The position numbers were made by a program, and so were the translations under genes. Positions 33,800 to 41,472 of a stretch of 64,000 bases of DNA are shown here, in pieces (position 1 is the stretch's first letter; each line of letters begins with the position of its first letter). Under the pieces are notes generated by a model, which worked only from the letters and a program-made list of their open reading frames with translations, searched no databases and was not told where the DNA came from. Source of the DNA: an uncultured Acidocella sp. (lineage in GTDB: Bacteria > Pseudomonadota > Alphaproteobacteria > Acetobacterales > Acetobacteraceae); the NCBI RefSeq assembly GCF_946222605.1, contig NZ_CAMIIE010000016.1, positions 1 through 64,000 of the forward strand, written 5' to 3'.

Positions 33800-34756
33800 A
33801 TGCCCGAGACTTTGTCCCTGCTCCGGTTTCTGCTGGAGGCACAACCCGGCAGCGTTGCCTTGCTCAGCGTCACCGCCATTTTTGGCGGCGGCGCGCGGGC
33901 GGTTGGCGCGCAGATGGCGGTGCGGGCGGATGGCGCGGCCTTCGGCACGCTCTCCGGCGGTTGTGTCGAGGCGGCGATCATCGGTGAGGCGCGGCGGGTG
34001 ATTGAGAGCGGCCGGCCGGAGAGCCTGCGCATCGGCCAGGGCTCGCGGATGATGGATCTGCGCCTGCCCTGCGGCGGCGGGATGGATGTTCTGATCACGC
34101 CGCTGGCGGATTTCGCCCCGCTGCGGCAGGCCCAGGCGGCCTTGCAGGCCCGCCGGGAGGTCACGCTCCGCCTCGCCCCCGAAGGCGGGCTTGCGCTCAT
34201 CGAAGGCGATGCCGGCACTGGCTGGGCGGGGGCAGAGTTCCGGGTGGCGCTGCGCCCGGCCTTGCGGCTGGTCATTGCCGGGCAGGGGGCGGAGGCGCTG
34301 GCGCTGGCGCGGCTGGGGGCGGCCTTCGGCGCCGGGCTCAGCCTGCTCAGCCCGCGCCAGGAGCTGCTGGACGCGGCAATGGCGCTGGGGGCGGAGGGTC
34401 TGCTCTGGACGGATCGCCGCCACCCGCCCGCGCTGCGGGCGGACCGGCACAGCGCCATCGTGCTGCTGTTTCACGATCATGAGTGGGAGGCGAGCCTGTT
34501 GCAGGCGGCCCTGGCCAGCGACGCGTTTTACATTGGCGCCATGGGCAGCCGCGCCACCCATGCGCGCCGGCTGCAGGCCCTGGCGGCGCAGGGCGTGGCG
34601 GCTTCCTCGCTGGCGCGGCTCACCGGGCCGATCGGGCTGATCCCGGCGGTGCGCGAGCCTGAGCTGCTGGCTCTGTCCGCCCTGGGCGAGATCGCGGCGC
34701 GCCATCAGGCGGCCTGCGCGGGGGCGGCCGCGTCCCTGCTGGCGGCGGCGTCATGA
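33800..34756 (+). CDS. xdhC: XdhC-family molybdenum cofactor insertion chaperone (318 aa)
   Basis: The N-terminal XdhC/CoxI domain has TAIFGGGARAVGAQMAV and TLSGGCVEAAI, and the C-terminal Rossmann-like domain has LVIAGQGAEALALARL and YIGAMGSRATHARR. These proteins sulfurate and insert molybdenum cofactor into xanthine-oxidase-family enzymes; PaoD does this for PaoABC of E. coli. It overlaps paoA by 4 bp, so chaperone and client are coupled. In E. coli paoD is the last gene of the set; here the chaperone is first. Confidence 0.9.
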   Translation: MPETLSLLRFLLEAQPGSVALLSVTAIFGGGARAVGAQMAVRADGAAFGTLSGGCVEAAIIGEARRVIESGRPESLRIGQGSRMMDLRLPCGGGMDVLITPLADFAPLRQAQAALQARREVTLRLAPEGGLALIEGDAGTGWAGAEFRVALRPALRLVIAGQGAEALALARLGAAFGAGLSLLSPRQELLDAAMALGAEGLLWTDRRHPPALRADRHSAIVLLFHDHEWEASLLQAALASDAFYIGAMGSRATHARRLQALAAQGVAASSLARLTGPIGLIPAVREPELLALSALGEIAARHQAACAGAAASLLAAAS

Positions 34757-35388
34757 GCGGCGAGGACAAATTCGACATATCACGGCGCGCCGTGCTGCTC
34801 GGCGGCGGCGCGCTGGCGGGGGCCGGGCCGGTTCGGGCCGCAACCAGGAAGGAGACGCATATGCAGGATAGCCCAACGATGATGGAGGTGAGCTTTTCCG
34901 TGAACGGCGAAGCCCGCCATTTGCGGCTCGATACACGCACCAGCCTGCTGGATGCGTTGCGCGAGCATCTGCAGCTCACCGGCAGCAAGAAAGGCTGCGA
35001 TCACGGCCAATGCGGCGCCTGCACGGTGCTGGTGCAGGGCCGGCGGATCAATGCCTGCCTCAGCCTGGCGGTGATGCATGAAAGCGATGAGATCACCACC
35101 ATCGAAGGGCTGGGCCAGCCGGGTGAGCTGCACCCGATGCAGGCGGCCTTTCTGCATCATGACGGGTTTCAGTGCGGCTATTGCACGCCGGGGCAGATTT
35201 GCTCGGCGGTGGCGGTGCTGGCGGAGCTGCAGGCGGGCATTCCCAGCCATGTCAGCCCCAGCCTGACGGCGGCGCCGACCCTCTCCGAGGCTGAGTTGCG
35301 CGAGCGGATGAGCGGCAATATCTGCCGCTGCGGCGCCTATTCCAACATCATGGAGGCGATGCGCGAGATCGCCGGGGAGCCGGTATGA
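34753..35388 (+). CDS. paoA: aldehyde oxidoreductase [2Fe-2S] subunit with Tat signal (211 aa)
   Basis: The Tat signal has SRRAVLLGGGALAG, so the complex is exported folded. The first [2Fe-2S] cluster uses CDHGQCGACTVL and a later Cys (NACL); the second uses CGYCTPGQ and CRCG. The length fits PaoA/YagT. With PaoB and PaoC it forms the periplasmic molybdoenzyme that oxidises aldehydes, aromatic ones in E. coli, to acids. ATG 34753 overlaps the xdhC stop. An inner ATG at 34861 would remove the signal but is a weaker choice given the clear twin arginine. Confidence 0.92.
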   Translation: MSGEDKFDISRRAVLLGGGALAGAGPVRAATRKETHMQDSPTMMEVSFSVNGEARHLRLDTRTSLLDALREHLQLTGSKKGCDHGQCGACTVLVQGRRINACLSLAVMHESDEITTIEGLGQPGELHPMQAAFLHHDGFQCGYCTPGQICSAVAVLAELQAGIPSHVSPSLTAAPTLSEAELRERMSGNICRCGAYSNIMEAMREIAGEPV

Positions 35389-36344
35389 AGGCCTTCACCT
35401 ATAGCCGCGCCGCCAGCCCGGCCGCCGCGGCGGCCGAGGCGGCGGCCACGCCGCATGCGAAATTCATTGCCGGTGGCACCAATCTTCTGGATCTGATGAA
35501 ATTGCAGATCGAGACGCCGGCGCATCTGATCGACGTCAACGGGCTGGGGCTGGATCATATCGAGCCGACGCCGGAAGGCGGGCTGCGCATCGGCGCGCTG
35601 GTGCGCAACACGGATCTGGCGGCGGATGCGCGGGTGCGGCGCGATTATGCGGTGCTCTCGCGCGCCTTGCTGGCCGGCGCCTCCGGGCAGCTGCGCAACA
35701 AGGCGACGACGGCGGGAAATCTGCTGCAGCGGACACGCTGTGTGTATTTTTACGATCCGCGCCAGCCCTGCAACAAGCGTGTGCCGGGCAGCGGTTGTGC
35801 GGCCCTTGGCGGGGTGGCGCGCCAGCTCGGGCTGGTCGGTATCAGCGACTCCTGCATCGCCACCCATCCGAGCGACATGGCGGTGGCGATGATGGCGCTG
35901 GACGCGCAGATCGAGACCATCGGCGCGGATGGCGCAAGCCGGCGCATCGCGCTGCGGGATTTCTACCGCCTGCCCGGCGAGACGCCGCAGATCGAGCATG
36001 ATCTGCGGCCCGGCGAGCTGATCCAGGCGGTGATCCTGCCGCCGCCTCTGGGCGGGGTGCAGATCTATCGCAAGGTGCGGGACCGCGCTTCTTACGCCTT
36101 CGCGCTGGTCTCGGTGGCGGCGGTGATCCAGCCGGATGGCAGCGGGCGCCTGGCCGCCGGAGGCATCGCCCCGCGCCCCTGGCGGGTGGAGGCGGCGGAT
36201 GCCGCGCTGCCGCGCGGCGGTGCCGAGACGGCCGCCGCCTTGCTGGACGGGGCGCGGCCCCGGCCGGACAACGCCTTCAAACAGACCCTTCTGGCCCGGA
36301 CCATCACCGCCGCGCTGGCGCAGGCGAAGGAGATGACGTCATGA
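35385..36344 (+). CDS. paoB: aldehyde oxidoreductase FAD-binding subunit (319 aa)
   Basis: The FAD-binding motifs AKFIAGGTNLLDLMK and TTAGNLLQRTRC are in place. A Cys-rich insertion (TRCVYFYDPRQPCNKRVPGSGC) matches the extra [4Fe-4S] loop described for PaoB of E. coli. The length equals YagS. The subunit passes electrons from the iron-sulfur clusters to its acceptor. It overlaps the genes on both sides by 4 bp. Confidence 0.92.
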   Translation: MKAFTYSRAASPAAAAAEAAATPHAKFIAGGTNLLDLMKLQIETPAHLIDVNGLGLDHIEPTPEGGLRIGALVRNTDLAADARVRRDYAVLSRALLAGASGQLRNKATTAGNLLQRTRCVYFYDPRQPCNKRVPGSGCAALGGVARQLGLVGISDSCIATHPSDMAVAMMALDAQIETIGADGASRRIALRDFYRLPGETPQIEHDLRPGELIQAVILPPPLGGVQIYRKVRDRASYAFALVSVAAVIQPDGSGRLAAGGIAPRPWRVEAADAALPRGGAETAAALLDGARPRPDNAFKQTLLARTITAALAQAKEMTS

Positions 36345-38533
36345 AATTCGACGCCCCCGCCACCACCAACCCGATCGACCGGCAGCGTTTCATCGGCCAG
36401 CCGCTGGACCGCATCGAAGGCAAGCTGAAAGTCACCGGCAACGCGCCTTACGCCTATGAGCGTCACGAGGTCGTGCCGGGTCAGGCCTATGGCTATATCA
36501 TCGGCGCCGGCATCGCCAAGGGCCGCATCAAGGCGATGGATCTTAACGCCGCGCGCGCCGCGCCCGGGGTGCTGGGCATCGTCACCGCTGGCAATGCCGG
36601 CAAGCTCGGCAAAGGCAAGCGCAATACCGCGCGGCTGCTCGGCGGCCCGGAGATCGAGCATTACGATCAGGCCATCGCCATCGTGGTGGCGGAGAGTTTC
36701 GAAATGGCGCGCGCCGCGGCGCTGCTGATCCGCCCGGAATATGAGGCGGAGCCGGGCCGGTTCGATCTGGCGGCGGCGCAGGAGCGCGCCGTGAAACCCG
36801 AATCCGGTGATCCCGACAGCGCATTCGGCGATTTCGCGCATGAATATGCGCAAGCCGCGGTGACGCTGGATGAGACCTACACCACCCCCGACCAGTCGCA
36901 CGCGATGATGGAGCCGCATGCCAGCATCGCCGCCTGGAAGGAGGGCGCGGTGACGATCTGGACCTCCAACCAGATGATCGCCTGGGGCAAGGCGGATGTG
37001 GCGGAAACGCTGGGGCTGCCGCCGGAGAAGGTGCGGCTGGATTCGCCCTATGTCGGCGGCGGCTTCGGCGGCAAATTATTCCTGCGCGCGGATTGCATCC
37101 TGGCGGCGCTGGCGGCGCGGGAGGTCGGCCGGCCGGTGAAGGTGGCGCTGACCCGCCCGATGATCTTCAACAACACCACCCATCGCCCGGCGACGCGCCA
37201 GCGCATCCGCCTCGGCGCCGCGCCGGATGGCAGGCTGCTGGCGATCGCGCATGAAAGCTGGTCCGGCAATCTGCCGGACGGCGCCACCGAAACCGCCGTG
37301 CATCAGACCCGGCTGCTCTACGCCGCCCCGGGGCGGCTGACCCGCACCCGGCTGGCGCGGCTGGATCTGCCGGAGGGCAATGCCATGCGCGCCCCCGGCG
37401 AGGCCTCCGGGCTGATGGCGCTGGAGGTGGCGATGGATGAGATGGCGGAGAGGTTGGGCATGGACCCGGTGCAGTTGCGCATCCTCAACGACACCCAGCT
37501 CGATCCCGAAAATCCCGCGCGGCCATTTTCGCAGCGCCATCTGGTGGAATGTCTGCAGCTTGGCGCGCAACGTTTCGGCTGGGCGCAACGCCAGGCCAAG
37601 CCCGGCCAGCGCCGGGAGGGGGGCGCTTTCATCGGGCTCGGTGTCGCCGCCGGCATCCGCAATAATCTGCTGACCAAATCCGCCGCCCGGGTGCGGCTGA
37701 CCCGCGATTGCCGGCTGATCGTCGAGACCGACATGACCGATATCGGCACCGGCAGCTACACCATCATCGCCCAGACCGCCGCCGAGATGCTGGGGTTGCC
37801 GATGGCGCAGGTGGAGGTGCGGCTGGGGGATTCCGACTCGCCTGTCTCCGCCGGGTCCGGCGGGCAATGGGGGGCGAACAACGCCACCGCCGGCGTCTAT
37901 GCCGCCTGTGTCGGGCTGCGCCAGCAGGTCGTGGCGCGGCTGGGGCTGAATGAGGCCGATGCGCTGTTCGCCGATGGCCAGGTGCAGTCCGGCGGCAACA
38001 GCACCGCCTTGGCCGAGGCCGCCCGTCAGGGCGAGCTGGTGGCCGAGGATGGCATTGAATATGGCGATCTGGCGAAGCGCTATCAGCAATCCACCTTCGC
38101 CGCGCATTTCGCCGAAGTCGCGGTGGATGCGGCGACGGCCGAAATCCGGGTGCGGCGGATGCTGGCGGTGTGCGATGCCGGGCGCATCCTCAATCCCAAA
38201 TCCGCCCGCAGCCAGGTGATCGGCGCGATGACGATGGGGGTGGGAGCGGCGCTGATGGAGGAGCTGGCGGTGGACCATCAGCGCGGCTATTTCGCCAATC
38301 ACGATCTCGCCGGGTACGAGGTGCCGGTGCATGCGGATATTCCGCATCAGGAGGTGGTGTTCCTGGACGAGCCGGACCCGATCTCCTCGCCGATGAAGGC
38401 CAAGGGGGTGGGCGAGCTGGGGCTGTGCGGCGCCGCGGCGGCGGTGGCCAATGCCGTGTATAACGCCACCGGGGTGCGGGTGCGCGATTATCCGGTAACG
38501 CTGGACAAGCTGCTGGCCGCCATGCCGGCCTGA
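36341..38533 (+). CDS. paoC: aldehyde oxidoreductase molybdenum cofactor subunit (730 aa)
   Basis: The xanthine-oxidase-type large subunit fold is present: GKLKVTGNAPYAYE at the start, YVGGGFGGKLFLRAD and MRAPGEASGLMALEVAMDE near the cofactor, GSGGQWGANN, and the catalytic glutamate in KGVGELGLCGAAAAVANAV near the C-terminus. The length matches PaoC/YagR (732 aa). It binds the cytosine-dinucleotide molybdenum cofactor in characterised members. It is the last gene of the set and converges on the ArsR gene with only 3 bp between them. Confidence 0.92.
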   Translation: MKFDAPATTNPIDRQRFIGQPLDRIEGKLKVTGNAPYAYERHEVVPGQAYGYIIGAGIAKGRIKAMDLNAARAAPGVLGIVTAGNAGKLGKGKRNTARLLGGPEIEHYDQAIAIVVAESFEMARAAALLIRPEYEAEPGRFDLAAAQERAVKPESGDPDSAFGDFAHEYAQAAVTLDETYTTPDQSHAMMEPHASIAAWKEGAVTIWTSNQMIAWGKADVAETLGLPPEKVRLDSPYVGGGFGGKLFLRADCILAALAAREVGRPVKVALTRPMIFNNTTHRPATRQRIRLGAAPDGRLLAIAHESWSGNLPDGATETAVHQTRLLYAAPGRLTRTRLARLDLPEGNAMRAPGEASGLMALEVAMDEMAERLGMDPVQLRILNDTQLDPENPARPFSQRHLVECLQLGAQRFGWAQRQAKPGQRREGGAFIGLGVAAGIRNNLLTKSAARVRLTRDCRLIVETDMTDIGTGSYTIIAQTAAEMLGLPMAQVEVRLGDSDSPVSAGSGGQWGANNATAGVYAACVGLRQQVVARLGLNEADALFADGQVQSGGNSTALAEAARQGELVAEDGIEYGDLAKRYQQSTFAAHFAEVAVDAATAEIRVRRMLAVCDAGRILNPKSARSQVIGAMTMGVGAALMEELAVDHQRGYFANHDLAGYEVPVHADIPHQEVVFLDEPDPISSPMKAKGVGELGLCGAAAAVANAVYNATGVRVRDYPVTLDKLLAAMPA

Positions 38534-38536
38534 GGC

Positions 38537-38947
38537 TTATGTGGGTATGATCCGGGCGAAGCGCGCCGTGCCGGCGGGGGACGGCGCGCTGGTCTGGAAT
38601 TCCACCGGCACCGGCTGTTGCGCGGCCTGCAGGCGCAGCGCGCTCTGCGCGTCCCCGCCCAGCATCGCCTGCATGCAGGTCACGCAGAGTTCGGTTTTCG
38701 AATCCGCCAGCGCGTAGAAAATCTGCGTGCCCTGGCGCCTGGTGCGCACCAGCTCCTTGCGGCGCAGCTCCGCCAGCTGCTGGCTCAAAGCCGGCTGGCC
38801 GATGGCGGTGGCGGCGTCGATCTCGCTGACCGTGCGCTCGCCCTCCAGCAACAGCGACAGAATCATCAGGCGCTGCGGCTGGGCATAGACTTTCAGCAGA
38901 TCGGCGGCGGCCTCGGCGGCGGCGCGGTCCCGGTGCAGCGCGCTCAT
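38537..38947 (-). CDS. ArsR-family regulator of the sulfide cluster, CxxC variant (136 aa)
   Basis: The winged helix (residues 12-85: VYAQPQRLMILSLLLEGERTVSEID; GQPALSQQLAELRRKELVRTRRQGTQIFYAL) resembles BigR/SqrR, the persulfide-responsive repressors. Its context, divergent from persulfide dioxygenase, agrees. But the first sensing Cys of BigR/SqrR, expected after LMIL, is Ser31; the only cysteines are C88 and C91 (ELCVTC). The C-terminal 40 residues are a Pro/Ala-rich tail. It overlaps the peroxiredoxin gene by 4 bp. Confidence 0.87.
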   Translation of the reverse strand: MSALHRDRAAAEAAADLLKVYAQPQRLMILSLLLEGERTVSEIDAATAIGQPALSQQLAELRRKELVRTRRQGTQIFYALADSKTELCVTCMQAMLGGDAQSALRLQAAQQPVPVEFQTSAPSPAGTARFARIIPT

Positions 38948-39585
38948 GAGCCGGCCTTGGGCCCCGCCTTGCGGCAGAACCAGTCCGGCCCGGCCTCGAT
39001 CCCGGCGAGCGAGGCGGCGGGCGGGGCCAGCAGCGCCTCGCCAGGGCGCCAGTCCGCCGGGGCCAGCGCCTTGTCGTCATGGGTCGCTTGCAAGGCGGCG
39101 AGCAGGCGCAGCGTCTCCTCCACCGAACGCCCGACATTATGCGGATACCAGGTCATCGCCCGGATGATGCCGTTCGGGTCGATGAAATAGCTGGCGCGCA
39201 CGGTGGCGCTGTCCGGTGTCGTCTCGTCCAGCATGCCATAGGCGCGGCCGACCGCCATGCTCGGATCCTCGACCAGCGGGAAGGGCGCAGTGACGCCAAA
39301 CGCCTCCTGAATCGCCCGCAGCCAGGCCAGATGCGAGAACAGGCTATCCACCGAGAGCCCGAGCAGAGCGCAGTTCAGCGCCGCGAAGCGGTCGGCCGCC
39401 TTCGCCAGGGCGACGAATTCGGTGGTGCAGACCGGGGTGAAATCCGCCGGGTGCGAGAAGAACAGCAGCCAGCGCTTGCGAAAGCCGGAGAGCCTGACCT
39501 CGCCCTGGGTGGTGCGGGCGACGAAATCCGGGGCTTCTTCGCCGAGCCGCAACGGGCGGGGGCCGGGGAGGGGGGTATCATTCAT
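38944..39585 (-). CDS. peroxiredoxin, Prx6/AhpC-TSA family (213 aa)
   Basis: The active site is FSHPADFTPVCTTEF with the peroxidatic Cys in PVCTTE. A second Cys appears near the C-terminus (DWFCRK), as in the archaeal-type long Prx6 group. The enzyme reduces peroxides, and in sulfide operons such proteins may also reduce persulfides; that second role is inference. It is the first gene of a two-gene operon with the ArsR regulator and is divergent from the persulfide dioxygenase gene. Confidence 0.9.
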   Translation of the reverse strand: MNDTPLPGPRPLRLGEEAPDFVARTTQGEVRLSGFRKRWLLFFSHPADFTPVCTTEFVALAKAADRFAALNCALLGLSVDSLFSHLAWLRAIQEAFGVTAPFPLVEDPSMAVGRAYGMLDETTPDSATVRASYFIDPNGIIRAMTWYPHNVGRSVEETLRLLAALQATHDDKALAPADWRPGEALLAPPAASLAGIEAGPDWFCRKAGPKAGS

Positions 39586-39649
39586 CGATCGTCAGCCTCA
39601 TCCTGCCAGATTGCCGCAAGTTTCACTTGACACAAGCTTGGTTTCATAA

Positions 39650-39666
39650 TTACGTATTTAACGTAA
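39650..39666. promoter_or_regulatory. candidate ArsR operator between divergent sulfide genes
   Basis: TTACGT (39650-39655) and ACGTAA (39661-39666) are perfect arms around ATTTA, within an A/T-rich stretch in an otherwise G/C-rich region, 22 bp before the dioxygenase ATG. Short A/T-rich palindromes of this type are bound by ArsR-family repressors such as BigR. Confidence 0.55.
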
Positions 39667-39688
39667 GTTATAATTAAAGGCAAATCAA

Positions 39689-40606
39689 ATGTCAGACCCG
39701 GCCTTCGATCGCGCCTGTGCCCTGATTTCCGCCCACCCGGCCGGATCGGTGCCGGTGAAGGCGTTTTTCGACGAGCCCACCTTCACGGTGAGCTATGTGG
39801 TGCATGACCCGGCGACCAAGCGCGCCGCGATCATCGACAGCGTGCTGGATTACGATCCCGCCGCCGGGCGCACCGCCTTTGCCTCGGCGGATGCGATCAT
39901 CGCCTATGTCCAGGCGGAAGGGCTCAACGTCGAATGGCTGCTGGAAACCCACGCCCATGCGGATCATCTCTCCGCCGCGCCCTATCTGCAGGGCAAGCTC
40001 GGCGGCAAGCTCGCCATCGGCGCCGAGATCGTCGCGGTGCAGACCATCTTCGGCAAATTATTCAATGCCGGCACCGAATTTCAGCGCGACGGCTCGGATT
40101 TCGACCAGCTGTTCAAGGATGGCGACAGTTTCAAAATCGGCGGGCTGGAGGCGATGGTGCTGCATGTGCCCGGCCACACCCCGGCGGATCTGGCCTATGT
40201 CATCGGCGATGCGATCTTCTGCGGCGATACCTTGTTCATGCCCGATTACGGCACCGCCCGCGCCGACTTCCCCGGTGGCGATGCCCGCCAGCTCTTCCGC
40301 TCCATCCGCCGGCTGCTGGCGCTGCCCGCGCGGACCCGTGTTTTCCTCTGCCATGACTACAAGGCGCCGGGGCGCGAGACTTATGCCTGGGAGACCAGCG
40401 TTGGCGCCGAGCGGGACGGCAATATCCATGTGCGCGACGGCATTTCCGAGGATGAGTTCGTGAAAATGCGCGAGGCGCGGGACGCGACGCTGGGAATGCC
40501 GCGGCTGATCTTGCCCTCGGTGCAGGTGAATATGCGCGGCGGGCATCTGCCGCCGCCGGAGGAGAACGGCATACGCTATCTGAAAATCCCGCTGGATTCC
40601 GTGTGA
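39689..40606 (+). CDS. persulfide dioxygenase, metallo-beta-lactamase fold (305 aa)
   Basis: The metal motif THAHADH, HVPGHTPAD, FCGDTLF and LCHDYKAPGRE are those of the ETHE1/Blh-like sulfur dioxygenases. The enzyme oxidises glutathione persulfide to sulfite and glutathione in the cytoplasm. It leads the plus-strand sulfide operon: its product sulfite may leave through the TauE-type exporter (43078), and its substrate arises from the SQR domain at 41473. Its stop overlaps the next start. Confidence 0.92.
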   Translation: MSDPAFDRACALISAHPAGSVPVKAFFDEPTFTVSYVVHDPATKRAAIIDSVLDYDPAAGRTAFASADAIIAYVQAEGLNVEWLLETHAHADHLSAAPYLQGKLGGKLAIGAEIVAVQTIFGKLFNAGTEFQRDGSDFDQLFKDGDSFKIGGLEAMVLHVPGHTPADLAYVIGDAIFCGDTLFMPDYGTARADFPGGDARQLFRSIRRLLALPARTRVFLCHDYKAPGRETYAWETSVGAERDGNIHVRDGISEDEFVKMREARDATLGMPRLILPSVQVNMRGGHLPPPEENGIRYLKIPLDSV

Positions 40607-41028
40607 TGCCGCAGGCTTGGCTATATGGCCTGCTGGGCGGGCTGATGATCGGCGGCGCGGCTTCCTTGATGCTGCTGGGGCTGGGGCGGATCGCCGGGGT
40701 GAGCGGGTTGAGCGCGCGCGCGCTGGGCCTGGCCGATAGCGGCGCGCCCGCCGGGGTGGCCTGGGCCTTCATCCTCGGCCTGCCGCTGGGGGCGTTGGCG
40801 CTCGGCGCGGTCATGGGCGCGCCGGTTTTGCGCTTTCCCTCCGCCGGGGCGCTGGTGGTGGCCGGGCTGGTGGTGGGGTTTGGCACCAGGCTGGGGTCGG
40901 GCTGCACCAGCGGGCATGGGGTGTGCGGCATGTCGCGCCTCTCCCCGCGCTCCATCGCCGCGACCTTCTGCTTCATGGGCAGCGGCATCGTCACCGTGGC
41001 GGTCATGCGTCTGGCGGGGTTGTCATGA
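40606..41028 (+). CDS. YeeE/YedE-family membrane protein, first half (140 aa)
   Basis: Four hydrophobic segments and the motif GFGTRLGSGCTSGHGVCGMSRLS, with the conserved cysteines of YeeE/YedE thiosulfate or sulfur-compound transporters. The gene is half the length of a full YeeE and pairs with the next one, as is common in sulfide clusters. ATG 40606 overlaps the dioxygenase stop (TGATG); GTG 40603 is one codon earlier. Confidence 0.9.
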   Translation: MPQAWLYGLLGGLMIGGAASLMLLGLGRIAGVSGLSARALGLADSGAPAGVAWAFILGLPLGALALGAVMGAPVLRFPSAGALVVAGLVVGFGTRLGSGCTSGHGVCGMSRLSPRSIAATFCFMGSGIVTVAVMRLAGLS

Positions 41029-41468
41029 GGCAGATCGCGCTTGCGCTGCTCGCCGGGCTGCTGTTCGGCGCCGGGCTGGCGCTCTCTGGCATGTGCGATC
41101 CCGCCAAGGTGCGCGGCTTTCTGGATATTTTCGGCGCCTGGAACCCGACTCTGGCCTTTGTGATGGGCGGGGCCTTGCTGCCGATGGCGCTGGCCTGGCG
41201 GGTGCAGCGCAGGCTGCGCGCGCCGCTCGCGGCGCCTGCCTTCAGCCTGCCCGGCACGGCCGGGCTGGATGCGAAGCTGCTGGGCGGGGCGGCCTTGTTC
41301 GGCATCGGCTGGGGCATTGCCGGGCTTTGCCCCGGGCCGGGTCTGGCGGATCTCGCTTTCGCCCCGGCGCAGGCGGGCCTGTTCGTGCTGGCGATGTTCG
41401 CCGGCATGGGGATTTTTAAACTGACAATGAGCCGGCGGGCCAACATGCCGGGCAGCAAGGGGCGTTGA
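41025..41468 (+). CDS. YeeE/YedE-family membrane protein, second half (147 aa)
   Basis: It contains LFGAGLALSGMCDPAKVRGFLDIFGAWNP and GIGWGIAGLCPGPGLADLA, the second-repeat motifs of the YeeE/YedE family with a conserved Cys in each. Together with the preceding protein it should form a complete channel for sulfur species in the inner membrane. ATG 41025 overlaps the previous stop; the longer frame would cross it. Confidence 0.9.
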   Translation: MRQIALALLAGLLFGAGLALSGMCDPAKVRGFLDIFGAWNPTLAFVMGGALLPMALAWRVQRRLRAPLAAPAFSLPGTAGLDAKLLGGAALFGIGWGIAGLCPGPGLADLAFAPAQAGLFVLAMFAGMGIFKLTMSRRANMPGSKGR

Positions 41469-41472
41469 AACG

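Noticed and set aside
38190..39137. Long minus-strand open frame across paoC end, ArsR and peroxiredoxin genes
   Set aside because: It is an Arg/Pro-rich shadow typical of G/C-rich DNA; three recognised genes occupy the region in other frames.
39627..39650. TTGACA with CATAAT as a promoter for the persulfide dioxygenase gene
   Set aside because: The spacer is only 12 bases, and no good -10 exists at 16-18 bases, so I cannot support this pairing.
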